A DNA stretch of 53,914 nt from Chthonomonas sp. UBA6659 (GTDB lineage Bacteria; Armatimonadota; Fimbriimonadia; Fimbriimonadales; Fimbriimonadaceae): assembly GCA_002455425.1 (NCBI GenBank), contig DKKT01000090.1, forward strand, positions 1-53,914, written 5' to 3'. Below, piece after piece: positions 43,044 through 51,003 of the stretch; within the stretch, counting starts at the first letter, position 1, and each line of letters opens with the position of its first letter. The notes beneath the pieces are model-generated. The model searched no databases and had not been told where the DNA came from. It saw only the letters and a program-made list of their open reading frames with translations. The position numbers were made by a program, and so were the translations under genes.

Positions 43044-43684
43044 TCCAGACTTCCGTTCAGGGCGTGGGCGAGAAAGTAGTCGAAAGCCTTGGTCGGCATC
43101 GGAAGAGGCGCGTCGATGAGTCGGGCAGTGAGGACGATTCGGGCGACGCGCTCGAGCGTCTCCATCCGGTTGTAGGCGTCCCACAGGTCTTTCCCGAGCA
43201 CGGCCGCGCCGTGGTTGGACAGCAGGAACGTCTTGTGATCGGGGAGCAGCGGCTCCAAGAGGTCGGGGACCTCGTTTGTCCCAGGCATCGCGAACGGGAC
43301 CGTCGCGACGCTTCCGAGGACTATCGCGGCCTCCGGCATCAGGTTGTCGGGGATTTCCTCACCGGCGAGGGCGAAGCCGGTCGCGGTCTGAGGGTGAGCG
43401 TGGATCACCGCCTGGCAGTCCTTACGGATCTGGTAACAGCGCAGATGGAGCTTGATCTCGCTGCTCGGACGGGCGTCGGTGTCGCGGACCGGGTTGCCTT
43501 TGAGATCGATGACAACGAGATCGTTGGGCTTGAGGTGGCCCTTGCTCGCTCCGGAGGGCGTGCAGAGGAGGTACTTGGAATTCAAGCGCACGCTGAGGTT
43601 GCCTTCGGAGGCGCCGATGAGGCCACGCTGCCAAAGGCGACGGCCTACCTCGCAAAGAGTCGCCCGGAGTTGGAGTTCGGTCAT
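43040..43684 (-). CDS. Class II aldolase (fuculose-phosphate aldolase-like)
   Basis: 214 residues, standard length for the L-fuculose/ribulose/rhamnulose phosphate aldolase family. Zinc ligands His95 and His97 (IHAHPQT) and His158 (LSNHGA) and catalytic Glu76 (SSEIKLH) are visible. GASEGNLSVRL and TPSGASKG form the phosphate-binding part. It makes or splits a sugar phosphate through dihydroxyacetone phosphate; the sugar is not determined by sequence. It lies 17 bases downstream of the deacetylase gene and overlaps the RfaE2-like gene. Confidence 0.9.
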   Translation of the reverse strand: MTELQLRATLCEVGRRLWQRGLIGASEGNLSVRLNSKYLLCTPSGASKGHLKPNDLVVIDLKGNPVRDTDARPSSEIKLHLRCYQIRKDCQAVIHAHPQTATGFALAGEEIPDNLMPEAAIVLGSVATVPFAMPGTNEVPDLLEPLLPDHKTFLLSNHGAAVLGKDLWDAYNRMETLERVARIVLTARLIDAPLPMPTKAFDYFLAHALNGSLD

Positions 43685-43700
43685 GCCGCCGGGAAGTATA

Positions 43701-44363
43701 TCAGTCCGCTCCCGCCATCAGGTCCCGAAGCGTCCTCACCTTCAGGCCGACCGCGAGTCCGAGGTCGCACATCTCACGATAATGGCTGAGCTTCGGATCG
43801 TGCTTGGCGAGCACCTGGGGTCGGACCACGAGTGTCGCACCCTGATTGAGGCTTGCCACTTCGCGGAGCGTCGTCCGAGTCGCCTCCATCCATCGTCGCG
43901 GACTCTGCCCACTTCGAAACGTCTCGCGGTCGTTGAGGGTCTCGACCGGGAAGAGGCGTAGGTCGGCAGGGCACGGACCGGGCAAGGCGCTGAGAAACGT
44001 GAGCTCTGCGGGGACGGGCAGGTCGACGAGATCGGGTGGCCACTCGTCACGGACAGCGATCCCCGCGGCACGGTACCCGTACCTGCCGAAGTGCCGCGCC
44101 GCTTCCGCATAACGGGCCTCGAAGTCCTCGGGGTGCTTGCAGAGCCAGTCGAGGTCATGGCCGTCGTTGAGAATGGCGTCGATCACGGCGGGGAATGCGC
44201 GGAGGACCCGCTCGGACGCGAAGACGTGATATTTGTAGCCGGTGTGTTTGGCGAGTTCGAGCATGCGGACGACGAGCGCGGGCTCGCCGTGCCCGAACTC
44301 CTCCGCGTCTGGAGTATCCCAGGGAACGTAGTCGAGGTCGACGCGAAGGCAGAGGTACGCCAT
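43701..44363 (-). CDS. NodB-like polysaccharide deacetylase family protein
   Basis: 220 residues, no signal peptide. VDLDY at the start supplies the general-base Asp (Asp9/Asp11) and GHDLDWLCKHPEDF supplies the paired metal His residues (His69, His77) in the NodB H-x(n)-H arrangement. The rest of the barrel is compact (GYRAAGIAVRDEWPPDLVD). The absence of a signal peptide suggests that it acts on a cytoplasmic sugar or lipid-linked intermediate. It starts 2 bases after the ROK gene. I am fairly sure of the superfamily, not of the substrate. Confidence 0.7.
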   Translation of the reverse strand: MAYLCLRVDLDYVPWDTPDAEEFGHGEPALVVRMLELAKHTGYKYHVFASERVLRAFPAVIDAILNDGHDLDWLCKHPEDFEARYAEAARHFGRYGYRAAGIAVRDEWPPDLVDLPVPAELTFLSALPGPCPADLRLFPVETLNDRETFRSGQSPRRWMEATRTTLREVASLNQGATLVVRPQVLAKHDPKLSHYREMCDLGLAVGLKVRTLRDLMAGAD

Positions 44364-44365
44364 GT

Positions 44366-45385
44366 TCAGCGCGTGGCTTCGAGTGCCCAGGCCGCGCCCC
44401 CGAGGACTCCGGCGTCGTCGATGCGCTGGGCCGAGCGGATCGTGCAGTCGCGGAAGAGGGAGGGGATCGCGGTGTCGCGAGCCGTTTGCCGAGCCGACTC
44501 AAGAATGAGCTCACCAGCTTTGCCGATCTGGCCGCCGACCGCAACGATATCGGGGGCGAAGATGTTGATGAAGTTGCCGATGCCAATGCCCAAGTAGTGC
44601 CCGACCTCTTGGAACACTTCGATCGCAACCTCATCGCCCACCGCGGCCGCCTCACTCAGGACGAGTGGGGTGACATCGCCGAGACTGCCGCCCGCCAGGT
44701 TGACGATTCGGGACGGCCGCCCTCTGCGCAGCTTGTGGTGAGCCCGGGCCACGATCGCGTCCCGCCGGCAGTACGCCTCGATCGCTCCGTAGGATCCGGC
44801 GTTGCAATCGAGTCCGCCGGCGAGAATCACCGTGTGACCCAGCTCCGCTCCTCCCTGGTTGCCTCCGACCAGAAGAAGCGGGCCCCGCGCGTCACCCTGG
44901 ACCGAACCGGGGGCCATCACGACGCCGCCGCCGATGCCCGTGCCGAGCGTGAGAAGGACGAGGCACCGAGCCTGATTCTTGCCGCACCCGAACCTGTACT
45001 CCCCGAGAGCGGCGAGATTGGCATCGTTGCCGAGCACGATCGGAATCGAGAACTGCTCCTGGAGCGGGGCACGAATCGCGACGTCCTCCCAGTGCCGGAA
45101 GACGCCATCGGTCGTCTCGCCGAAGTTCGGGGCCCACACGACGCGGCCGTTGGGGTCGTCGATGTGTCCGGGGATTGCGATCCCAATGGCTTCCGGAACG
45201 TCGTCGGCTCCGCTGATGGCTTCTCGGATGGTGGCGGCAAGGGCGTCGAGGATCGCGGGCGTTCCGTCCTGGGCACGGGACGGGTTTCCGCAGTTCTGGC
45301 CGGCCAGAGCTCCGTTCTCGTACACGGCGGCGGCGCGCACGTTGGTTCCGCCGAGATCGACACCGATCACACATCGTCTGGACAC
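44366..45385 (-). CDS. ROK family sugar kinase lacking the zinc cysteine cluster
   Basis: 339 residues from GTG 45385. N-terminal ATP loop GVDLGGTNVRAA; catalytic Asp in IVLGNDANLAALGE; second ATP loop LGTGIGGGVV; ROK signature region GGAELGHTVI. The glucokinase zinc motif CxCGxxGCxE is replaced by CNAGSYGAIEAYC, so the structural zinc is probably lost. It phosphorylates a hexose or N-acylhexosamine; glucose is only one option. CATACT 6 nt before GTG supports this start; ATG 45457 would add 24 unlikely residues. It heads the operon with deacetylase, aldolase, RfaE2-like and PIG-L genes. Confidence 0.88.
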   Translation of the reverse strand: MSRRCVIGVDLGGTNVRAAAVYENGALAGQNCGNPSRAQDGTPAILDALAATIREAISGADDVPEAIGIAIPGHIDDPNGRVVWAPNFGETTDGVFRHWEDVAIRAPLQEQFSIPIVLGNDANLAALGEYRFGCGKNQARCLVLLTLGTGIGGGVVMAPGSVQGDARGPLLLVGGNQGGAELGHTVILAGGLDCNAGSYGAIEAYCRRDAIVARAHHKLRRGRPSRIVNLAGGSLGDVTPLVLSEAAAVGDEVAIEVFQEVGHYLGIGIGNFINIFAPDIVAVGGQIGKAGELILESARQTARDTAIPSLFRDCTIRSAQRIDDAGVLGGAAWALEATR

Positions 45386-45391
45386 GGGGAG

Positions 45392-45397
45392 AGTATG
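45392..45397 (-). promoter_or_regulatory. -10-like CATACT, leaderless GTG start
   Basis: CATACT on the minus strand, 6 nt before GTG 45385; probable promoter of the five-gene sugar operon. Confidence 0.4.
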
Positions 45398-45448
45398 GCG
45401 GCTCGGTCGATTCTCGGCAAGCACCTGAGGCTCTCCACTACGGTGGCC

Positions 45449-45454
45449 GATGAT
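45449..45454 (+). promoter_or_regulatory. -10-like GATGAT before small ORF
   Basis: GATGAT lies 6 nt before ATG 45461. Weak match; listed only because its spacing fits the other starts. Confidence 0.25.
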
Positions 45455-45460
45455 CATGGT

Positions 45461-45703
45461 ATGGCCGCAACGACCGGCATTTCCGCGGGTGTCGATCCCA
45501 AACTAACTGAGTGCTATCTCCTCGGACGCAACGACGTCCTGGATGCTTCGGTGTGGCTCTCCGACGGCATGCTCCACGCGCATGTCACGACGTTCGATCG
45601 GGGCGGGATCGATCGGGACACGCTCCGTCGCGCCTGTCTCGAGGAATTGGGCATCCACCAGACTCCTCGGGAAGTCACCCTCGTGGCCGCGCGCGTCGCC
45701 TGA
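45461..45703 (+). CDS. Small hypothetical protein
   Basis: 80 residues from ATG 45461. The sequence looks like a genuine folded domain (TECYLLGRNDVLDASVWLSD, GMLHAHVTTFDRGGIDRDTL, RRACLEELGIHQTPREVTLV), alternating strands and a helix, with no signal peptide or membrane helix. No family recognised. It is divergent from the ROK gene and convergent with ppk, 3 bases apart. The frame is open a long way upstream, but that part is antisense of the ROK gene. Confidence 0.55.
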   Translation: MAATTGISAGVDPKLTECYLLGRNDVLDASVWLSDGMLHAHVTTFDRGGIDRDTLRRACLEELGIHQTPREVTLVAARVA

Positions 45704-45706
45704 TTC

Positions 45707-47812
45707 TCAGCGACCGTACAGGGTGCGACTCGTCGGATTCTTCATCAAGAATTCCTGCGCGCTGAACTCGCGCTCGCCCGCTTTCGGCTTGATCCGCACG
45801 TATTCGCCGTCCGGCCCAGGCATCCAGGCTCGAACATTGTCCTTGAGGCAGACCTGGAGGACCTGATCGTGGAGGTGGGCGATGAGCGCGGCATTCTCGA
45901 CCGGTACGAGGACCTCGACACGGCGGTCGAGGTTTCGACGCATGAGGTCGGCGCTACCGATGAACGCCTCGGGCTTGCCTCCGTTTCCGAAGTAGAAAAT
46001 GCGTGAATGCTCCAGGAACCGGCCCACGATCGAAACGACACGAATGCGGTCGCTGAGGCCCTTGACTCCCGGGCGGAGACAGCAACTGCCGCGAACGATG
46101 AGATCGATCTCGACGCCGGCCCCACTCGCCTCGTAGAGGGCGTCGATCACCTCGGGATCGACGAGGGAATTCAGTTTGAAGATGAGTCTTCCGCTGCCGG
46201 TCCTGCGACAGGACTCGGCTTCTCTCTGGACACGCTCGAGGATTCCCTCTCGAAGGTTGAGTGGGGCCACGAGCAGCTTGCGATACTCGCTCTGCCGCGA
46301 AAAGCCGGTGAGAAAGTTGAAGAGTTCGGAAATGTCCTGCGTGATTGCGGGGTCGCAGGTGAAGAGACCCAGGTCGGTGTAGACCCTCGAGGTTGCGGGA
46401 TTGTAGTTCCCGGTGCCGATGTGGGCGTAAGACCGAATCCCGTCGGCTTCCCGCCGAACGACAAGGCAGAGCTTACAGTGGGTCTTCATCTCCGGGAAGC
46501 CGAAGCTCACATGCACGCCGGCCCGTTCGAGGGCGCGGGCCCACTCGAGGTTGTTGCTCTCGTCGAAGCGGGCCTTCAGTTCGACCATGACCGCAACTTG
46601 CTTACCCTCGTCCGCCGCTTCGAGAAGCGCTTCGACGATCGGTGACTCGGCTCCGACCCGGTAGAGCGTTTGCTTGATTCCGATCACTTGGGGATCGCGG
46701 GCCGCGGAGCGGACGAACTCCTGCACCGGGAGGAAGCTGTCGTAGGGTTGGTGGAGAAGGATGTCCTCGTTGGCGATCGCCTCGAAGAGCCCCTTCGAAG
46801 TCGCAAAGGTGTCCTTCAAGTAGGGTTGGAACGTGGGGAAGCGCAAGGCGGGCCGGTCGATCGCGGCCAGCGAGAAAAGGGCATCGAGCCCCAGAAGGCC
46901 GTCGACCTCGAAGACGTCGCTTGCGTCCAGTTTGAGGAGACGCATCAAGGTGGCTCGAACATCGGGGGGCATCCCTGGATTGATTTCGAGAAGGACGGGA
47001 TCGCCGAATCGCCTGAGCTGGATCGTCTGTTCGATGCTCGTCACGAGGTCGGCCGCTTCGAGTTCGCGGATTTCGATGTCCGCGTCGCGGATGACCCGGA
47101 ACCGGTGCGCGCCGATGATCGGCACTCCGGGGAACAGATCCTGGAGGTTGTGCTGGATCACGTCTTCGAGAAGCACGAAGTCGTAGCGGCGCTTGCCGAT
47201 CCGGACAAGCCTGGGCACCACGGTCGGGACCTTGACGCGGGCGAGCTTATGGCCAAGGGTCGGATCGCCGAGTTCGACGGCAAGGTTCAGGCTCCGATTC
47301 GAGATGAAAGGCACGCTCGGGTTGGGGTCGAGCAAGAGCGGAGTGCAGACCGGGAAGATCTCATTGCGGAAAGTCTCCTGGAGCGAGACCACCTGAGATG
47401 CGCTCAGATCGGCATACTCGCGAACCAAGATCCCGGCTTCGGCAAGTGCCGGTCGCAGTTCTCTGAGCCACAACTCGGCCGCGCGTCGCCGCAGGGGTAG
47501 TGCCGTCGCCGTGATCATCTGGAGTTGCTCGTAGGGCGTCAGACCGTCGGGCGACACTTCGAGAAAACCGCCTTCATACTGCTCGATCAGCCCCGAGACC
47601 CGGACCATGAAGAACTCGTCGAGATTCGATTCGAAGATCGCGAGGAACTTCAGCCGCTCCAGGAGCGGATTGGCGGGATTGGTGGCTTCTTCGAGGACGC
47701 GTTGGTTGAAGAGGAGCCAGCTGTACTCGCGGTTGATGTACTTGTCCGATCGGAACCAGTCGGAAAGGGTCCGGGGCTTCTCCTTCGGCTCCTTGACTTT
47801 GGTCTTCTTCAT
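45707..47812 (-). CDS. ppk: Polyphosphate kinase 1
   Basis: 701 residues, normal PPK1 length. It makes polyphosphate from ATP at the membrane or cytoplasm. N-terminal block YINREYSWLLFNQRVLEEA, head domain, and the catalytic half with KARFDESNNLEWARALERAG, the histidine that is phosphorylated in YAHIGTGNYNP and the second-site GSADLMRRNLDRRVEV. The start is ATG 47812, which overlaps the ppx stop (ATGA); the open frame upstream is shadow. It is coupled to the exopolyphosphatase gene, so synthesis and degradation of polyphosphate are encoded together. Confidence 0.96.
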   Translation of the reverse strand: MKKTKVKEPKEKPRTLSDWFRSDKYINREYSWLLFNQRVLEEATNPANPLLERLKFLAIFESNLDEFFMVRVSGLIEQYEGGFLEVSPDGLTPYEQLQMITATALPLRRRAAELWLRELRPALAEAGILVREYADLSASQVVSLQETFRNEIFPVCTPLLLDPNPSVPFISNRSLNLAVELGDPTLGHKLARVKVPTVVPRLVRIGKRRYDFVLLEDVIQHNLQDLFPGVPIIGAHRFRVIRDADIEIRELEAADLVTSIEQTIQLRRFGDPVLLEINPGMPPDVRATLMRLLKLDASDVFEVDGLLGLDALFSLAAIDRPALRFPTFQPYLKDTFATSKGLFEAIANEDILLHQPYDSFLPVQEFVRSAARDPQVIGIKQTLYRVGAESPIVEALLEAADEGKQVAVMVELKARFDESNNLEWARALERAGVHVSFGFPEMKTHCKLCLVVRREADGIRSYAHIGTGNYNPATSRVYTDLGLFTCDPAITQDISELFNFLTGFSRQSEYRKLLVAPLNLREGILERVQREAESCRRTGSGRLIFKLNSLVDPEVIDALYEASGAGVEIDLIVRGSCCLRPGVKGLSDRIRVVSIVGRFLEHSRIFYFGNGGKPEAFIGSADLMRRNLDRRVEVLVPVENAALIAHLHDQVLQVCLKDNVRAWMPGPDGEYVRIKPKAGEREFSAQEFLMKNPTSRTLYGR

Positions 47813-48720
47813 GCGCGACACACCGCCTCGAGCCTCCCGCGCGCCATCTCCAGAACCGCGCCTTCTCGAACGCCGAACTCGCTGAGGCGCATCGTGTCCT
47901 GACCGAGGACGGACAGCAGTTCCAGAAACACCGTCGCCCCGGGCAAGAGCGTGGCCGCTCGCTTTGCTTTCACGCCGAAGCGGGCACAGATCACGTCGAT
48001 GGGGAGCCGCTGGGCGGCCCAGAACGCATACTCGAGTTCTTCTCGGGTGAGGGTCTTGTCGCCGTCGGGATGCAGCGCTCTCCAAAGCCCTCGTGCGACC
48101 CCGCCACTCGCGACGACGCACTCGACCCGAGCGAAGTCGGCAGCCCGAAGTGCCTCGCGGCGGACGGCTTCGGTCAGGCGAGCAACCTGATCGGAGGTGG
48201 ACGGTTGGGTGAGACCGTGGGCGGCGATCAGGCGGCCGGTCCCGAGAGGGAGGGAAGCCTCATCGGTTATCGACTCGTCTTCGCACCGAGCAACCTGCGC
48301 GCTTCCGCCCCCGACTTCGATCAGCCCCGTGGGATCGAGAACAGGGGTATCGATCGTTGTCCCGAGGCGGCTCAGTTCGGCTTCACGGCGGGGAGTGATC
48401 AACTCGATCGTGACGCCGGCCTCGCGCCGGACCCGTTCGATGACCTGGTCGTGGTTGGAGGCGACTCGCATCGCCTCGGTGGCGAAGACGTAAAGTCCCT
48501 CAGCCTTGAGGGAGGTCGCCGTCGCGCGGTAAGACTTGAGGACGCTGATGAGTCGCGCCTCTTCGGCGGGGGGAACCCGCCCCTCCCGGCTTACGATCTC
48601 ACCGAGCGAGAGCCACTCCGACTCGTTGCGCAACCGAGAGGCCCGCGCTCCATCGACGGCGGCGACGAGAAGATGAACGGTGTTGCTGCCGACGTCTGCC
48701 GCCGCGAAGACTCGAGCCAT
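47809..48720 (-). CDS. ppx: Ppx/GppA family exopolyphosphatase
   Basis: 303 residues, the short two-lobe form. N-terminal AAADVGSNTVHLLVA and GLIEVGGGSAQVA are the phosphate-binding loops of the actin-like fold; VFATEAMRVASN and VVASGGVARGL also match. It hydrolyses terminal phosphates of polyphosphate or pppGpp; sequence alone does not separate these. ATG 48720 was preferred to an upstream ATG (48738) because CATACT lies 8 nt before it and the family starts there. It is the first gene of the ppx-ppk pair. Confidence 0.92.
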   Translation of the reverse strand: MARVFAAADVGSNTVHLLVAAVDGARASRLRNESEWLSLGEIVSREGRVPPAEEARLISVLKSYRATATSLKAEGLYVFATEAMRVASNHDQVIERVRREAGVTIELITPRREAELSRLGTTIDTPVLDPTGLIEVGGGSAQVARCEDESITDEASLPLGTGRLIAAHGLTQPSTSDQVARLTEAVRREALRAADFARVECVVASGGVARGLWRALHPDGDKTLTREELEYAFWAAQRLPIDVICARFGVKAKRAATLLPGATVFLELLSVLGQDTMRLSEFGVREGAVLEMARGRLEAVCRA

Positions 48721-48728
48721 ACCTTCAC

Positions 48729-48734
48729 AGTATG
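48729..48734 (-). promoter_or_regulatory. -10-like CATACT before ppx
   Basis: CATACT on the minus strand, 8 nt before ATG 48720. A GAAGGT between them could also act as a ribosome binding site on a longer transcript. Confidence 0.35.
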
Positions 48735-48759
48735 GCATTCGGGTCCCGCTTCCTCCCGG

Positions 48760-49116
48760 TCAAGGCGCGAACAGAAGCAGGATCGGAGGAACGACGTAAC
48801 TGAGAAGAAGCGCGTACGCGGCGAACGCATTGCGGCCAGCGGGCGCGCTGCTGTCCTTTGCCTCAGAGAACACCGATCCCGCGCGGAACGTGCTCCCGCG
48901 AACGAGGAGGACGAAAACGAAGAGCGCGACCGGCGTCATCAGACCCAGGCACAGCGTCTTGCCACCGCGGGGTACGAGCCACGGAGCCAGGACGTAACCC
49001 GCCTGGAGGATGACGGCGCCCACGGCGATCACGACCATGCCCGCCACCGCGCCCTTGCGCACCTTTCCATGCGGGTCCATCGTGACGGCGAGCGCCCCGA
49101 AGAGCAGCGCCGTCAC
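48760..49116 (-). CDS. Small polytopic membrane protein, start uncertain
   Basis: 118 residues from GTG 49116, with hydrophobic segments at the start, about 22-47, 55-73 and 96-116. No family recognised. The frame is the same as that of the M3 peptidase upstream and is open from that gene's TAA (49171-49173). The 19 codons between read PIDRVIEFYLWVPYPAVLV, which continue the first membrane helix, so translation may begin before GTG at a non-standard codon (ATC after GAGGT) or the annotated stop may be read through. Three or four membrane helices are expected. Confidence 0.6.
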   Translation of the reverse strand: MTALLFGALAVTMDPHGKVRKGAVAGMVVIAVGAVILQAGYVLAPWLVPRGGKTLCLGLMTPVALFVFVLLVRGSTFRAGSVFSEAKDSSAPAGRNAFAAYALLLSYVVPPILLLFAP

Positions 49117-49170
49117 GAGAACCGCGGGATAGGGAACCCAGAGGTAGAACTCGATGACGCGATCGATCGG

Positions 49171-50871
49171 TTACCTCAGAGTCTTGAGCATCGAGTCGAT
49201 CTGGTTCTCCATGAGTTCGACGCAGGCTTGCACCGTCTCGGTGTCGAACGCGAATCGTGCCCCAGCGGCCTCGAACAATTCGGGGAGCGTCCGCGATCCG
49301 CCAAGGGCAAGCATGCCCCGATACCGCCGCAGCGCGTCAGCCTGATCCGCAAGCGCGTTGCGCCAAACCTGGACGGCCCCGAGTTGGGCCATACCGTACT
49401 CGACGTAATAGAACGGCACCGTGAAGATGTGCAGCTTCTGCTGCCAACCGTTCGCTCGGGCGTCCTCGAGGCCGGCATCGTCGATCCCTTTCATGAACCG
49501 CTCCCAGAGGCGGGTCCACTCGGCGTCGCAGGCGGCCGGGTTCTCGCCCTCGGGGTGCGTGTGGGCCCAATGCTGGAAGGCGTCGACGACGGCCATGTAG
49601 GGCCAGAACAGGATTTGCGTCTCCAGGTGCTTGATTCGGGCTCGAGCCGCCTCCTCGGCGTCGTAGAAGGAGCCCTCAAGATAGGGCGCAGCGAGAAGCT
49701 CCATGCCCATCGACGCCACTTCTGCGATCTCGGAGCCGAACTCACGCTGTCCTTGATAGGGGAGCTTGTGGCTCGCGAAGGCGTGGAACGCATGGCCGGC
49801 TTCGTGGAGCAGAGTCTGGACGTCGTCGTGGGTGCCGGTCGCATTCATGAAGATGAACGGCCGCTGGACGACATAGAAGTCGGTGCAGTAGCCGCCGGGT
49901 GCCTTGTTCTTCCGGCTCTCGAGATCGAGGAGCCCTTCGTCGGCCATGATCCGAAACTGGCCGCCGAGCTCGGGATCGACACGGTCGAGGATGCTCTGGC
50001 TCTTCGCGACGAGTTCGGCGCCAGTTTCGAACGGGGCGAGGGGCGCCTGGCCGTACGGATCGACCTCGATGTCCCAAGGGCGGATCGTATCGAGAGCAAG
50101 GAGCTCCCGCCGTCGCTCGAGAATCCGATGGGCCGCGGGCACGACGACCGCTTCGATCGCCTGGTGGAACGCCTCGCAGTCGGCGGGAGTGTAGTCGAAA
50201 CGGCTGAGCTCCTTCCACATAAACGCGCGATAGTCGGGCAGGTCCGCGTTCGTCGCCATCTGCTTGCGGCGGCGATGCATCCGCGTCCAAAGCGCGTTGA
50301 GGGCGTCGCGATCTTGGAGCGTACGGTCCATCTTCATCCGCCACGCTCGCTCGCGGACGGCGCGATCCCGGTGCTGGAGGAGCGGCTTGAGCTGCTCGAT
50401 GGGGATTTCCTCCCCCTCCCAGATCGCCGTGCGCGACCCGCAGATCGTGTCGTATTCCTTGTTCTCGAGAATCCCCTCCGAGATCAGCGGAAGATTCGAC
50501 TCGCGAAAGAGGGAGGCGGCATTCGCCATCCGCTGGAGCGGCACCTCGAACCCGGACGGGCAGAGACCCGAAGCGAGGAGCTTCTCCTTGAGCTTCTGAT
50601 CGCCAGCCATCGCCGGCTCGATGATCTCGGCGACATAGCGCTCGAGGGCGGCTTCGGCCTCGGCGTCGGCCGTGTCGATCGTCACCGCGACTTGGAGGCG
50701 GCTGTCCCACTCCCACAGCAACGCCTGAAGGGAAGACCAATCCTTGAGCCACCCCTCGACCGAGTGGGTATCGAGCGGCCGGGCGAGGAGCTCCTCGACG
50801 TACGGCTGAAAGCGTTCCCAGGTCCAATCGCGAACCTGGTCGACGGAGGTGGGAAGAGGGGCGGTGAGCAT
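49171..50871 (-). CDS. pepF: M3 family oligoendopeptidase
   Basis: 566 residues, usual for PepF-like oligoendopeptidases, cytoplasmic. Zinc motif His356-Glu357-x-x-His360 (LLHEAGHAFHAF) with the third ligand Glu about 24 residues on (SEIAEVASMGME). The preceding KNKAPGGYCTDF and FIFMNATGTHDDV blocks and the C-terminal YVEYGMAQLGAVQVW are family-typical. It degrades short peptides. ATG 50871 is preceded by TACCCT at 6 nt; longer frames upstream are antisense of the divergent gene. The exact family branch (PepF or related M3B) is not decided. Confidence 0.93.
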   Translation of the reverse strand: MLTAPLPTSVDQVRDWTWERFQPYVEELLARPLDTHSVEGWLKDWSSLQALLWEWDSRLQVAVTIDTADAEAEAALERYVAEIIEPAMAGDQKLKEKLLASGLCPSGFEVPLQRMANAASLFRESNLPLISEGILENKEYDTICGSRTAIWEGEEIPIEQLKPLLQHRDRAVRERAWRMKMDRTLQDRDALNALWTRMHRRRKQMATNADLPDYRAFMWKELSRFDYTPADCEAFHQAIEAVVVPAAHRILERRRELLALDTIRPWDIEVDPYGQAPLAPFETGAELVAKSQSILDRVDPELGGQFRIMADEGLLDLESRKNKAPGGYCTDFYVVQRPFIFMNATGTHDDVQTLLHEAGHAFHAFASHKLPYQGQREFGSEIAEVASMGMELLAAPYLEGSFYDAEEAARARIKHLETQILFWPYMAVVDAFQHWAHTHPEGENPAACDAEWTRLWERFMKGIDDAGLEDARANGWQQKLHIFTVPFYYVEYGMAQLGAVQVWRNALADQADALRRYRGMLALGGSRTLPELFEAAGARFAFDTETVQACVELMENQIDSMLKTLR

Positions 50872-50877
50872 GGGCTG

Positions 50878-50883
50878 AGGGTA
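50878..50883 (-). promoter_or_regulatory. -10-like TACCCT, leaderless start of the M3 peptidase
   Basis: On the minus strand GGTACCCTCAGCCCATG: TACCCT then 6 nt then ATG 50871. It differs by one base from the element before 51004 on the other strand. Confidence 0.5.
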
Positions 50884-50991
50884 CCCCTCACGTCCCGCTC
50901 GCCTGGGACCACGGCTCCGTAAAGGGCTGGTCGAATGACCGTGCTCGATCCGTGGCGCGCCCCGCGACGGGTCGGTGCCGAGGTCGCCTGG

Positions 50992-50997
50992 TACCCT
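50992..50997 (+). promoter_or_regulatory. -10-like TACCCT, leaderless start
   Basis: GGTACCCTCTGCCCATG: TACCCT then 6 nt then ATG 51004. Confidence 0.5.
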
Positions 50998-51003
50998 CTG
51001 CCC

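Noticed and set aside
44195..45703. 502-codon plus-strand frame
   Set aside because: Most of it is antisense to the ROK kinase and deacetylase genes. Only its last 80 codons, from 45461, lie outside them and look real; these are annotated separately.
48070..50922. 950-codon open frame on the plus strand
   Set aside because: It is antisense to ppx, the membrane protein and the M3 peptidase, all of which have clear motifs. The translation is Arg/Asp/Leu-rich with no domain, typical of a GC-rich shadow frame.
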